Below, in pieces: positions 24,314 to 33,920 of a stretch of DNA of 64,000 nucleotides. Where the stretch lies: assembly GCA_023663185.1 (NCBI GenBank), contig JAMPHY010000012.1, positions 33,264-97,263 of the forward strand. Reading direction: 5' to 3'. The first letter of the stretch is position 1. Every line of letters starts with the position of its first letter. The stretch comes from Clostridiales bacterium (GTDB taxonomy: Bacteria > Bacillota > Clostridia > Lachnospirales > Lachnospiraceae). The notes below the pieces were generated by a model that was given only the letters and a program-made list of their open reading frames with translations, was not told the DNA's origin and did not search any database. Made by a program: the position numbers and the translations under genes.

Positions 24314-27300
24314 ATGTCGCAATTTGATTACGTTAAAATAAAAAATCCACGTATATTTAAGGAAAATGTGCTTCCGGCACATTCCTCTCATATCGTCTAT
24401 AAGAATAAGGACGAGCTTTTTGAAGGGGAAAGTTCGCTAAGGAAATCTCTGGACGGCGTCTGGAAGTTTTCTTATGCGGTAAATAAGGCTTCCGCAATAG
24501 AAGGATTTGAAAAGCCGGAATACGACTGTACTCCGTGGAATGATATAAGAGTGCCCGCGCATATTCAGATGGAAGGTTATGACGTTCCGCAGTATGCGAA
24601 CGTTCAATATCCGTGGGACGGCAGGGAAGAGACCGAGCTTGGCGTCACGCCTGAGCGGTTTAATCCGACGGCAAGCTATGTAAAATATTTTGAAGTGCCT
24701 GATAATATGAAGGGACAGGAAATCCGCATCTCTTTTCAGGGCGTGGAGAGCGGAATGGCGCTCTGGCTAAATGGCAGTTATGTCGGTTACAGTGAGGACA
24801 GCTTTACTCCCTCGGATTTTGACCTTACGCCTTATTTAAAAGATGGAGAAAATAAACTTGCGGTTCAGGTATATAAATGGACTTCGTCAAGCTGGTGCGA
24901 GGACCAAGACTTTTTCCGCTTTTCAGGAATATACCGCAGCGTATATTTATATGCTGTGCCCTCAACATACTTAGAAGATATCAGGATTAAGACTTTATTT
25001 GACGGGGACGATTTTACGGTGTCAGAGCTTGAAATACAGACTAAGACAGTCGGCGCCGGCAGCCTTAAGCTTAAATTAATAGACGACGAAGCGGTTTTGT
25101 TTGAGCGTGTAGTCGAACTTAAGGAAGCTAAGGAAGTTAAGGAAGTTAAGGGCGGCAAGGAAGCAGAACTTAAGACCATTAGTGAAAAAATCCAAAACCC
25201 TATGCTTTGGAGTGCGGAAACGCCGTACCTTTACAAGCTTGAAATCGAAATAACAGACGCGGACGGACAAAGCGCGGGATACACGGAGCAGTATATCGGC
25301 TTCCGTAAATTTGAAATTAAGAATAACCGCATGTTAATCAATGGGAAAAGGATTGTCTTTAAAGGCGTCAACAGACATGAATTCAGCTCTATATCGGGAC
25401 GTCATGTTTCCTATGAAGAGCTGGAACAGGACATCGTGACTATGAAAAAGAACAATATCAACGCCATACGCACTTGTCACTATCCCGATGATGTTAAAAT
25501 CTACGAGCTTTGCGATAAGTACGGTATATATATGATAGCGGAGTGCAATATGGAGACGCACGGTACATGGGGCGCATACTTAAGCGGTTTTGCCGATGAG
25601 AACTACATTCTTCCCAATGATGATGAAAATTGGGAAGCAATGCTGCTTGACCGCGTTAATTCCTGCTACCAGAGGGATAAGAACCACCCTGCAATCCTTT
25701 TATGGTCCTGCGGAAACGAGTCCTACGGCGGAAAAGTCATCTACAGAATGTCAGAGCTTTTCAGAGAGCTTGACGATACCAGAGCCGTACACTATGAAGG
25801 TATATACAACGACAGAAGATATAACGATACTTCCGATGTGGAGAGCCGTATGTATCCTAAGGTGTGGGAGATTGAGGAATATTTACAGGCTCCCGACGCT
25901 AAGCCCTATGTATGCTGCGAGTATTCACATGCGATGGGCAACTCCTGCGGCGCGCTGCACAAGTACACCAATTTGGCGGATAAGGAGAACTCCGGCTATC
26001 AGGGCGGCTTTATCTGGGATTATATTGACCAGTCCCTTTATAAAAAGGACAGATACGGCAAAGAATTTCAGGCATACGGCGGCGATTTTGCAGACCGTCC
26101 GTGCGATTATCAGTTCAGCGGCAACGGCATAGTTTATGGCGGTGACAGAAAGCCTTCACCGAAGATGCAGGAGGTAAAATACGATTATCAGAATTTGACC
26201 GTATATATTAATGAGAAAAGTTTTGAAGTATGGAATAAGAATCTGTTTGTAAATGCAGATACTTTTGCGGCAAAAGCGATACTCTTAAGAAACGGCGTAA
26301 AGATTGCGGAAAAAGAACTTGCCTTAAGCGTAGAGCCTGAGAGCAGGAGAGAGTTCCCGATTCCGTTTGAAATTCCGCGCCATGCGGGAGAATATGCGCT
26401 TACGATATCTTTCCATTTAAAGAGCGACACGCTATGGGCGAAGGCGGGGCATGAGGTTGCTTTTGGACAGAGCGTTATTGACGTAGTTAAAGAAGAAAGC
26501 GCGCCGAATAATGCGCCGCTTACCATCATACACGGCAAGCATAACATCGGCGTCCGCGGCGCAGAGTTTGATGCGCTGTTTGCTAGAGGCAGCGGGCTTG
26601 TGTCCTATCGCTATGCGGGAAAAGAACTAATAGAGCGCATACCGCAGCCTAACTTCTGGCGTGCGCCGACCGATAACGACGAAGGCAACAATATGCCGGG
26701 CAGATATGCACAGTGGAAAATTGCCAGCCTCTATCTTAAGGTTAAAGGCGCGCCGACAGTTTCAGAAGAGGAAGCTTACGTTGAAATTACGTATCTTTAT
26801 CAGTTACAGACGACGCCCGACGCCGAATGTCAGTTGACATACCGCGTATACGGCGATGGTACGATTAAGACTACGCTCTCTTATGAGCCGGTAAAAGAGC
26901 TTGGAGATATGCCGGAATACGGCATGATGTTTATGTTTAACGCCGATTACGACCATCTGGAATGGTATGGAAACGGACCGGAAGAGACATATGCAGACCG
27001 CAAAGAAGGCGCTAAGCTGGGCGTTTATCGCAATATGGTAAAAGATAATATGGCGAAGTATCTTGTTCCTCAGGAATGCGGCAATAAAACCGGAGTCCGT
27101 TATGCCAAAATCACGGACAGAAAAGGAAGAGGCGTTATTTTTGTAGGAAATGAAATGAATTTTTCCGCGCTTCCCTATACTCCGCACGAACTTGAAAACG
27201 CAAGGCACAGCTATGAACTTCCGGAAACGCATTATACTGTTGTCAGAGTATCAAAAGGACAGATGGGAGTCGGCGGCGACGATAGCTGGGGCGCGCTTGT

Positions 27301-27367
27301 GCACCCGGAGTATTTGCTGGATATCTCGGAAAAAATGATTTTTACTTTTACATTCAGGGGAATATGA
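24314..27367 (+). CDS. lacZ: Beta-galactosidase, glycoside hydrolase family 2
   Basis: The 1017-residue enzyme hydrolyses terminal beta-galactosides such as lactose and has the length and layout of E. coli LacZ. It has an N-terminal sugar-binding jelly roll (SYVKYFEVPDNMKGQEIRISFQGVESGMALWLNG), immunoglobulin-like domains, the TIM barrel, and the C-terminal beta-sandwich (PNFWRAPTDNDEG, WYGNGPEETYADR). The acid/base Glu lies in LWSCGNESYGG (about residue 469), and the nucleophile is the Glu of CCEYSHAMGNS (about 536). There is no signal peptide, so it is cytosolic. The ATG at 24314 follows AAAGGAGC. A short Lys-Glu-Val repeat (about residues 269-286) looks like a loop expansion. No lactose permease is adjacent. 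Confidence 0.95.
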   Translation: MSQFDYVKIKNPRIFKENVLPAHSSHIVYKNKDELFEGESSLRKSLDGVWKFSYAVNKASAIEGFEKPEYDCTPWNDIRVPAHIQMEGYDVPQYANVQYPWDGREETELGVTPERFNPTASYVKYFEVPDNMKGQEIRISFQGVESGMALWLNGSYVGYSEDSFTPSDFDLTPYLKDGENKLAVQVYKWTSSSWCEDQDFFRFSGIYRSVYLYAVPSTYLEDIRIKTLFDGDDFTVSELEIQTKTVGAGSLKLKLIDDEAVLFERVVELKEAKEVKEVKGGKEAELKTISEKIQNPMLWSAETPYLYKLEIEITDADGQSAGYTEQYIGFRKFEIKNNRMLINGKRIVFKGVNRHEFSSISGRHVSYEELEQDIVTMKKNNINAIRTCHYPDDVKIYELCDKYGIYMIAECNMETHGTWGAYLSGFADENYILPNDDENWEAMLLDRVNSCYQRDKNHPAILLWSCGNESYGGKVIYRMSELFRELDDTRAVHYEGIYNDRRYNDTSDVESRMYPKVWEIEEYLQAPDAKPYVCCEYSHAMGNSCGALHKYTNLADKENSGYQGGFIWDYIDQSLYKKDRYGKEFQAYGGDFADRPCDYQFSGNGIVYGGDRKPSPKMQEVKYDYQNLTVYINEKSFEVWNKNLFVNADTFAAKAILLRNGVKIAEKELALSVEPESRREFPIPFEIPRHAGEYALTISFHLKSDTLWAKAGHEVAFGQSVIDVVKEESAPNNAPLTIIHGKHNIGVRGAEFDALFARGSGLVSYRYAGKELIERIPQPNFWRAPTDNDEGNNMPGRYAQWKIASLYLKVKGAPTVSEEEAYVEITYLYQLQTTPDAECQLTYRVYGDGTIKTTLSYEPVKELGDMPEYGMMFMFNADYDHLEWYGNGPEETYADRKEGAKLGVYRNMVKDNMAKYLVPQECGNKTGVRYAKITDRKGRGVIFVGNEMNFSALPYTPHELENARHSYELPETHYTVVRVSKGQMGVGGDDSWGALVHPEYLLDISEKMIFTFTFRGI

Positions 27368-27413
27368 AGTAATATATATTAAATACTATAATTCAAAATG
27401 AGGGAGAGGACAA

Positions 27414-28361
27414 ATGAGCAAAGTAGCAAAGAACTATGAGCAGTTGGCGGCAGCGCTTGGATTTAGGCTGGACGCGGTAAGAGACGTAATTTATGGACAC
27501 AGGGCGGAATTTGAATTTATGATATACGCCCCTAATCCGTCGTATCCGTATATGCTTTCTATTACGACCAGCGCAAAATTTCCGGCAGGGCAGTTATATA
27601 AAGACGATATCAAGCAGTATGTGAAAAGTGAGAAGGCTATTGCCAGCTTGGTTCAGAACGGCAACCTTCTGCAATTAGCGATAGCAAATACGCCTAATCA
27701 GAACAAATTGCGTGACAAGCTCAATATTGGAATTAATTCATTGATTGGCTTTATGAAGAGCAGAGGATTTGTCCCCTGCTGTCAGTTCTGCGGGCAGCAG
27801 GCAGAGACAGCGGGATATGTGAGCGGAAGCAGCTATATGCACTTATGTCCTGAATGTGCCGGCAAATTGCGTCGTGACGTTACAGTGGCAACGCAGAAAA
27901 CTAAGGAGAAAAAGGAAAACATAGTCGGTGGCATTGTGGGGGCGATGATAGGAGCGGTCATCGGCGTTTTATGTATTCTCTTTTTCAGTCAGGTATTGCA
28001 AATAATAGCCTCAGTGTCAGGTATCATTATGGCGTTGTGTACAATCAAAGGATATGAGCTTATGGGCGGAAAGCTTACCAAAAAGGGTGCGGTAATCAGT
28101 GTAATAATGATGTTGATAATGACTTACGCGGCTAACCGCATGAATTGGGCAATAATTGTTGCGAGATATTTTAGCATAGATATATTTGATGCTTTTAATT
28201 CTATTTCGCTGTATATTGCTGTAGGGAGAATAGAATTTGATACATATATACTAGAGTTGGTGAAGTTATATATTTTTACCGCCATTGGCGCAGCTCCTAC
28301 AATTATGGGGGCTATGCAGCAGTACAAAGAGGAAGGTCAGTTTTCACAGATTGGCATGTAG
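27414..28361 (+). CDS. Hypothetical membrane protein with zinc-ribbon motif
   Basis: I do not recognise this 315-residue protein. Residues 1 to about 115 form a soluble domain. A CxxC...CxxC zinc-ribbon follows (CCQFCGQQ and HLCPECAGK, about residues 121-148). About four membrane segments complete it (about 170-310), the first rich in Gly and Ile. It follows lacZ by 46 bases, with a possible TATAAT at 27387 and a good GAGAGGA site. A signalling or membrane-organising role is possible but unsupported. Confidence 0.7.
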   Translation: MSKVAKNYEQLAAALGFRLDAVRDVIYGHRAEFEFMIYAPNPSYPYMLSITTSAKFPAGQLYKDDIKQYVKSEKAIASLVQNGNLLQLAIANTPNQNKLRDKLNIGINSLIGFMKSRGFVPCCQFCGQQAETAGYVSGSSYMHLCPECAGKLRRDVTVATQKTKEKKENIVGGIVGAMIGAVIGVLCILFFSQVLQIIASVSGIIMALCTIKGYELMGGKLTKKGAVISVIMMLIMTYAANRMNWAIIVARYFSIDIFDAFNSISLYIAVGRIEFDTYILELVKLYIFTAIGAAPTIMGAMQQYKEEGQFSQIGM

Positions 28362-28365
28362 GGGC

Positions 28366-28394
28366 TTGAATTTTTGATGTTTTTGGAGTATAGT
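28366..28394 (+). promoter_or_regulatory. sigma-A promoter of the 28452 gene
   Basis: TTGAAT (28366-28371) and TATAGT (28389-28394) are separated by 17 bp. A small hairpin GATGC/GCATC lies in the leader just downstream. Confidence 0.5.
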
Positions 28395-28451
28395 TTCAAT
28401 GATAATAATAAGGATGCGCTAAAGCATCGGGAATAAAAAGGGGGAAGCTTT

Positions 28452-28880
28452 ATGGCAAAGCTCATTATAACGGTAGAGGGCGGAAAAATAACGCAGACTC
28501 TAAACTTTTTGGACAGGAACATCAAGGACAACAGGTACATCTACGACAATGGGAACGAGTCGGGTATCATGGACGAACCGGAAGAAATTTATGCGGATAT
28601 TCCGGGAAATCAGCGCATAGCTGAAAGCTATCACGAGATTCTTGATGCGGTTAATTTAGGGAAGACGCAGATTACGGACATTATGCGCAGCTTAAACGAA
28701 TTGGAAGCCGAGATGGATTCATATGTAATTCCTGCGGATAATACGGAACAGGAGCATGTAATTACATTAAACGGCAGGGATATGAAAAAGCTTGCCGATA
28801 TACGTAAGCCGCTTCCGCTTGAGAATGATAAGCACATAGAAGAAACACTGAAAATGCTCATACATGGAATAAGAATATAG
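28452..28880 (+). CDS. Hypothetical 142-residue protein
   Basis: I do not recognise this protein. It is acidic, has no membrane segment, and begins MAKLIITVEGGKITQTLNF, like a small beta-strand domain. A helical, charged second half follows (about 60-142). A GGGGGAAG site precedes the ATG. It has its own promoter and is followed by a terminator facing a convergent gene, so it seems to be monocistronic. A start-proximal phrase such as KLIITVEGGKI can occur in FHA or ubiquitin-like domains, but the match is too short to use. Confidence 0.65.
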   Translation: MAKLIITVEGGKITQTLNFLDRNIKDNRYIYDNGNESGIMDEPEEIYADIPGNQRIAESYHEILDAVNLGKTQITDIMRSLNELEAEMDSYVIPADNTEQEHVITLNGRDMKKLADIRKPLPLENDKHIEETLKMLIHGIRI

Positions 28881-28923
28881 AAGCGGTAATAATTACATAA
28901 ATAACTACATATAAATAAAGAAG

Positions 28924-28982
28924 AGCGCCAAATGACTGAAAAAGAGAGAGAGTACAACACACACTTGTCATTTGACGCTTTC
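28924..28982. terminator. Hairpin terminator between convergent genes
   Basis: AGCGCCAAATGAC (28924-28936) pairs with GTCATTTGACGCT (28967-28979) with one mismatch, and a short pyrimidine run follows. Placed between the 28452 gene and the convergent 29020 gene, it may act in both directions. Confidence 0.55.
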
Positions 28983-29019
28983 TTATCTATATTATATGCC
29001 TATAATAGAAATAAATCAA

Positions 29020-32000
29020 TTAATTATTCATTTTACTTCCGCACTTAGGGCAGACGTCGCCCTCCGTGTAGACATGTCCGCAGCGGTAACAGCATTTTAC
29101 ATCATGCTTTTCCTTAGCCATATATTCAAGGCTTCTTGATTCGGGCTTCTCATGAATGTAATTGATAAAATCATTCAGAGCGTTTACAAATGCGTCCCAC
29201 TGGTCGCGCGTAATATTATTAGGAAGCTTTTCTTTGTTACCGCCAAGATATTTCACATATATGCCCTTGCCAAAGAAACCTTTATTTGCCTTTATCTCCG
29301 TGATATCAGAGATATTGATTCTGCCGGAGTTAAGAAGCGAATGATAAAAAATATGGTCGGGCGTTAAGATAAAGCCGTCCTTACCGCTGTGGTTACGGGA
29401 AGCGTCGCAGACCATAAGAGGATATTCGTAATCGTCTCTTGGGCTGGCGTAGCTGTCTATGGCGCTCATCATTGCTTCGCGGTCCTCTTCGTCAAGCTCT
29501 TCATCTTCGGCGGCTTCCGTCTGAGACTGCAGTTTCCTAAGCTCTGCACGTGCATCGTAGAAATAGAGGCTGTCGCAGTCTGTCATATTTTCTTCAATGT
29601 CCTGCTTTAACTTGCGCATTAACTGTGAACTTTCGTCAGTCTTTAGCTTAGTAAGACGGCGCTTAACCATTTCTAAAGCGTCGGTTTTGATTTCCGGAAG
29701 GAACATTCCTTCTTCAATCTGCGCATATACTTTCTGACCTTCTTCAAAAGAAAGACTCGTAATGCTTGGACAGATTTTATCAATCTGTTCTTCGTCTATT
29801 TCGCGAAGTTTATCATACAATTTTTCCAGATAAGGCGCTTTATTCTCTTCCTTATAGTCCCTTGCCTTTAATTCTTCATATAAATTCCACAAAGAAGCAC
29901 GGTCTTTCTTGCCGCCGCGTTTCATCATGGCGGATATTTCCTCTATCTCCGCCAAATTTTTCTTTTCTTCAAGCTGTTCGCTGTACGGAGTCAAATCAAC
30001 GCCTTCGTACTTGTCGATTTTTTCCAGATATACGGCTAACTGCTTTCTATCCAGATGAAGAGGAATGTGCGCAATCAGGTCTTCAACTTCAACCGCAGCG
30101 CGCTCTAACCTAATCTGCTCTAGTTTATTAAGCGCGTCTTGCTTTATGTCATCAGGGCAGTTGCGTTTCGATACCTCGTCCATAATTCTTTCAATTTCTG
30201 CGTAGGTCTTATTTCTGCTTAGCTCTATCTTTTGCTCCAATATAACAGCCTGCGCCTTATTAAGATAGGTATCGATTTTTTCTAAGTATTCATCTCTTTC
30301 ACTGGGATAAAGGACTTCTTCACCCTCAATTTGATTTCTTAAATCCGTAAGCTCTTTGAAGGATAGATTTCCCAATACTCCCATGCGCGCTGCATATTTA
30401 GCGTTTAACTTAGTACGCAGGGTTTCTTTAACTGCCGCCAGATAGCTTCTTTCTTCTTCGGTTTCTGGATTGCCCTCCGTGCGCGCCTCGTTCTTATGCT
30501 CCAAATTCTTTAGAATTAAGCGCAGCTCATCAGTAGTCTTGCCGGAAAGCAGCAGTATTTCCTGCCGTATCGCAAGCTTCTCCTGCTCCTTTCTGATTCG
30601 CTCTGCTTCTTCTCTTTCGGCACGTTCTTTTTCCGCCTTTTCCCGTTCGATTTTTTCGCGTTCAATTCTTTCTTTTTCGGCTTTTTCGCGCTCGATTCGT
30701 TCTTGCTCGCGCTTTTCGCGTTCGGCTTTCTCCTGCTCAAGCCGCTCACGCTCCAAGCGCTCTTTTTCCGCTTTCTCTTTAGCGAGCCTTTCCTGTTTTT
30801 CTTCTTCCCATTTGAGCCTTTCAAGCTCCAATTTCTCCCGTTCGATTCGTTCACGGTCGAGTCTTTCCTGCTGTAAGCGCTCCCGTTCAAGCCTTGCTTG
30901 CTCCTGACGCTCTAAATCTGCGCGCTCCCATTCTAATTTCTCGCGCTCCAAACGTTCACGCTCAGCCTGAAGCCGCTCCATGCGTTCGCGTTCACGACGC
31001 TCATATTCTTCTTTTTCACGTTCGAGCCTTTCCTGTTCGGCTTTTTCCCATTCTAACCTTTCACGCTCGCGGCGTTTCTGTTCAGCTTGAAGCCGTTCGA
31101 TTTTTTCATATTCTAACCGCTCCAGCTCAGACCGTTCTAACTCGGCTTTTTCTAACGCCTGCCTTTCCTGTTCAAGTCTTGCCTGCGTTTCTGCTTCTTT
31201 GGCGAGTCTCTCCTGTTCAGCCTTTTCAAATTCAAGCTCCGCCTGCCTTAATTGTTCGCTCGCTATTCTTTCCTGCTCAGCTTGCGCACGGGCTGCTTCT
31301 TCCAGTGCTTGCCTTTCCTTCTCAGCCTGTGCCTGCGCGCGTGCAGCTTCCTCCTGTGCAAGCCTTTCCAGCTCCTGCTCTTCACGTATAGCTTGCGCGC
31401 GTTCGGCGTGCGTTTTATTCCATGCTTTTTGCACGTCAACCGCTCCAGACTCCGCAGAACCGTCGTCCGCGCCGCCATTTGCGCTGCCGCTGTTAAGCTC
31501 ATTTATATATGAAGAATCAAACATGGAGCCGCCATTTGCGCCGCCACGCTCGGATTCAAATTCATTAAACTTATAGTTGGCGGTCCGCTCGGCATTTTCG
31601 CCCAAGATAGAGAGATAGTCCTCATACGCTGTGCGGTCTTCGCCGAATTTCAGACTGTATACGTCGCCCTCCTGCAATAATCTCTTCGGACGCGGCGTAT
31701 AGAAGGAATTACAGTTATGACAGGTGTAGGTTCTTGCCATAAACACTCTGCCTTCCTCCGTGTCAATCAACAGCTCCTTGCCTGACGGATACATAGCCAT
31801 ATATAGTTTCTGCCGGCATTTTGGGCAAAGGTTGTCCGTTATATAGAAGTCATGTCCGATTCTTGAGAAGGCGGAATTATCCTCATTTCCGGAATGTTTA
31901 ACGAAGTCGCAGGTTTCTTTTTTCCACACCAGATTGTGCCAGAGTCCGATTTCGGCATTGTCCTCATCTTCTTCGGTTATGCGGGAACGTTCTTTATCGA

Positions 32001-32562
32001 CTGGCGCATCAATGTCTTCGCGGCGGCTTTCATTATCATCTGACTTTGCAGTACTCTTTCCGGCGGTTATAAGGTTCTGTCCTTCCTTTAATTTTCCATC
32101 GTTTTTAAGAAACTTTAATACTTCAAGTATGGCGTCCTCGTAGGTAATCTGGATACCGCCTTTATAGAATCTGAAATTTTCTGAATTGAAAACCGGTTCT
32201 ATGCCCGCAGGTCGCAGCACGCTTTCAAACAGAGCATTTAACGCCTTGTAGTCTTTATCCACGCGCAGAGCGCCTATGCTGCCCCATTTGCCGAAAGCGT
32301 ACAGACTCATATTTATGACATTTTCCAGCATACTGTCGTTTGGCATATCATCGATATTTTTGCTGCCGATTGGTATTTCCAGAATATTTGTATATATTTT
32401 TTTATTGTCAAAACTGAAAATCAGCGAGCGCACATCGCCTGCAAGAATCAGATTGTTGTTTACTATTACGAAAACATCGGTCCATGTAACAGTAACATTC
32501 ATGGTTCTAATCAATTTTGAAAAAACGTTTTTAAGTTTGGGATTTGCTTTCAGCAATATCAT
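29020..32562 (-). CDS. Giant coiled-coil protein with zinc ribbons (hypothetical)
   Basis: I do not recognise this 1180-residue protein. The N-terminal globular domain (about 1-165) is followed by two CxxC pairs (CPKCRQKL and CHNCNSFY, about 245-290). A highly charged Glu/Arg/Lys/Gln coiled coil runs for about 280 residues (about 380-665), built on repeated QERLEREKAE-type heptads. A helical region (about 680-1020) follows, then a domain of about 100 residues that looks PH-like, with KDGFILTPDHIFYHS. A C-terminal zinc ribbon (CCYRCGHVYTEGDVCPKCGSK) ends the protein. It lacks a signal peptide or membrane segment, so it is probably cytosolic. The coiled coil could act as a spacer or scaffold. 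An AT-rich region with likely promoters lies upstream. Confidence 0.75.
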   Translation of the reverse strand: MILLKANPKLKNVFSKLIRTMNVTVTWTDVFVIVNNNLILAGDVRSLIFSFDNKKIYTNILEIPIGSKNIDDMPNDSMLENVINMSLYAFGKWGSIGALRVDKDYKALNALFESVLRPAGIEPVFNSENFRFYKGGIQITYEDAILEVLKFLKNDGKLKEGQNLITAGKSTAKSDDNESRREDIDAPVDKERSRITEEDEDNAEIGLWHNLVWKKETCDFVKHSGNEDNSAFSRIGHDFYITDNLCPKCRQKLYMAMYPSGKELLIDTEEGRVFMARTYTCHNCNSFYTPRPKRLLQEGDVYSLKFGEDRTAYEDYLSILGENAERTANYKFNEFESERGGANGGSMFDSSYINELNSGSANGGADDGSAESGAVDVQKAWNKTHAERAQAIREEQELERLAQEEAARAQAQAEKERQALEEAARAQAEQERIASEQLRQAELEFEKAEQERLAKEAETQARLEQERQALEKAELERSELERLEYEKIERLQAEQKRRERERLEWEKAEQERLEREKEEYERRERERMERLQAERERLEREKLEWERADLERQEQARLERERLQQERLDRERIEREKLELERLKWEEEKQERLAKEKAEKERLERERLEQEKAEREKREQERIEREKAEKERIEREKIEREKAEKERAEREEAERIRKEQEKLAIRQEILLLSGKTTDELRLILKNLEHKNEARTEGNPETEEERSYLAAVKETLRTKLNAKYAARMGVLGNLSFKELTDLRNQIEGEEVLYPSERDEYLEKIDTYLNKAQAVILEQKIELSRNKTYAEIERIMDEVSKRNCPDDIKQDALNKLEQIRLERAAVEVEDLIAHIPLHLDRKQLAVYLEKIDKYEGVDLTPYSEQLEEKKNLAEIEEISAMMKRGGKKDRASLWNLYEELKARDYKEENKAPYLEKLYDKLREIDEEQIDKICPSITSLSFEEGQKVYAQIEEGMFLPEIKTDALEMVKRRLTKLKTDESSQLMRKLKQDIEENMTDCDSLYFYDARAELRKLQSQTEAAEDEELDEEDREAMMSAIDSYASPRDDYEYPLMVCDASRNHSGKDGFILTPDHIFYHSLLNSGRINISDITEIKANKGFFGKGIYVKYLGGNKEKLPNNITRDQWDAFVNALNDFINYIHEKPESRSLEYMAKEKHDVKCCYRCGHVYTEGDVCPKCGSKMNN

Positions 32563-32825
32563 TGTGACACCTCGCCAGAGCTTATTGATAAATGTATAAA
32601 ATATTATATACTTTATATTATCACATTTTTGATGAAAAAAATATCATATTTTTCCTATTTTCCACTATTTTCATTCTTTCTATAAAAAAATGACGAAAAA
32701 ACGGTAAAAAAAGTCGCAAAACAGGCTTTTGCACGCTTGCAATCATTTTTTTGTCATTATAATATTTTTACATATAAATAATAGAAGATAAAAGTTGAGA
32801 TTATTATTTGGGGCTGCATTAATAC

Positions 32826-33473
32826 ATGTATATCGCTTATCTTGTCAAAGAAATGATGACATCAGTAAACAGTATCTATAACAATCTTAATATCATGCGG
32901 TTAAATGAGTATGAGGATAACATATATCTGGAAGAGGCTTTTTGTTCGGCGGAATATCTGCTGAAGCTGGTAAGCGGCGCGTTTGCTGCGCTAAATAAAG
33001 ATGAAGAGGGTGAAGGTATAGTGTATAAATCTCATAAGAGGCTGCAGGTTCGTACCTTTGGCGAATTTGATATTTTTATCGATGGAGAGCTGATTGAATT
33101 TACTAATCATAAGGCGAAAGAACTCTTTGCCATATGTATTGATAACTGCGGCGGGGAAGTCAGCATGAAAACGGTCATAGATATACTCTGGGAAGACAGG
33201 GACTATGACGAGAAGGTAAAGCGTCTGTATAGAAAAGCAGTCGTATATCTGAATACGCTTTTTGACGAACATGGTCTTAATGAGGTGTTTACCAACGGCA
33301 GAGGGCGCTGTCATATAAACAGACATAAGATTAACTGTGATTATTATGAGGTGTTAGATGGAAAAAATATAAAAGACACCTTATTTAATGGCAAATATAT
33401 GTCGAACTATTCATGGGGAGAAGAAACCTGCGGAACCCTATGCCGCATGGCGTCCGTACAGCTTTATGAGTAG
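32826..33473 (+). CDS. Winged-helix (SARP/OmpR-type DNA-binding) regulator
   Basis: This 215-residue protein has a helical N-terminal part (about 1-70). The C-terminal DNA-binding domain (about 75-185) resembles the winged helix of SARP/OmpR-type regulators: LQVRTFGEFDIFIDG, then EFTNHKAKELFAICIDNCGGEVSMKTVIDILW, and a basic helix KVKRLYRKAVVYLNTLF. No receiver or TPR domain is visible, so its input is unknown. It lies alone, about 50 bases upstream of the flgM sigma-28 promoter on the same strand, and is a candidate regulator of motility. It is preceded by 263 AT-rich bases with a possible TTGCAA/TATAAT pair at 15-bp spacing near 32736-32762. Confidence 0.7.
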   Translation: MYIAYLVKEMMTSVNSIYNNLNIMRLNEYEDNIYLEEAFCSAEYLLKLVSGAFAALNKDEEGEGIVYKSHKRLQVRTFGEFDIFIDGELIEFTNHKAKELFAICIDNCGGEVSMKTVIDILWEDRDYDEKVKRLYRKAVVYLNTLFDEHGLNEVFTNGRGRCHINRHKINCDYYEVLDGKNIKDTLFNGKYMSNYSWGEETCGTLCRMASVQLYE

Positions 33474-33522
33474 ATTTAAATTTGCATAGAAATAAAATAA
33501 ATTAACAAAAATAAGAAGAACC

Positions 33523-33550
33523 CTAAAGTCTGAACAAAAATATCCGATAA
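33523..33550 (+). promoter_or_regulatory. sigma-28 promoter of the flgM operon
   Basis: CTAAA (33523-33527) and CCGATAA (33544-33550) are separated by 16 bp, the Firmicute sigma-28/SigD form. It lies about 60 bp upstream of flgM. Confidence 0.9.
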
Positions 33551-33613
33551 ACTTAATAACAGTTAGTTATTTATGCGCAGACTTTGCAAACTATTAAGAA
33601 GGAGGTATGAAGA

Positions 33614-33901
33614 ATGCGTATTGAAGCATATACACAGGTACAGCAGTTATACAACGCGAAGAAAACCCCTAAGACAGCACAGCAAAAGAGTGTCAGCAAT
33701 TATGACAAGATACAGATTTCCAGCATCGGCAGGGATTTTCAGGTCGCAAAATCAGCAGTAGGAGCAAGCAGCGATATCAGGGAAGATGTTACCGCGCCTA
33801 TTAAAGCAGGAATTAAGAGCGGTACTTACCATGTGAGCGGCGAGAGCTTTGCAGAGAAATTAATGCAGGAATATGAAGCAAGAACCGGTTTTCAGGCATG
33901 A
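33614..33901 (+). CDS. flgM: Anti-sigma-28 factor FlgM
   Basis: FlgM binds sigma-28 and blocks late flagellar transcription until the hook is complete, when FlgM is secreted. The 95-residue product has the disordered polar N-terminal half and the conserved C-terminal binding region, with IKAGIKSGTYHVSGESFAEKLM. A strong GGAGGT site precedes the ATG. It is the first gene of the operon flgM-flgN-flgK-flgK-flgL-fliW-csrA, driven by a sigma-28 promoter, so it represses its own operon. Confidence 0.93.
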   Translation: MRIEAYTQVQQLYNAKKTPKTAQQKSVSNYDKIQISSIGRDFQVAKSAVGASSDIREDVTAPIKAGIKSGTYHVSGESFAEKLMQEYEARTGFQA

Positions 33902-33920
33902 TGAAAAGTGAGGTTACGGC

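Noticed and set aside
30470-31576. Long open frames on the plus strand inside the coiled-coil gene
   Set aside because: They are the mirror of a repetitive Glu/Arg/Lys coding region, rich in Ser/Cys/Phe, without ribosome sites; they are shadows of the minus-strand gene.
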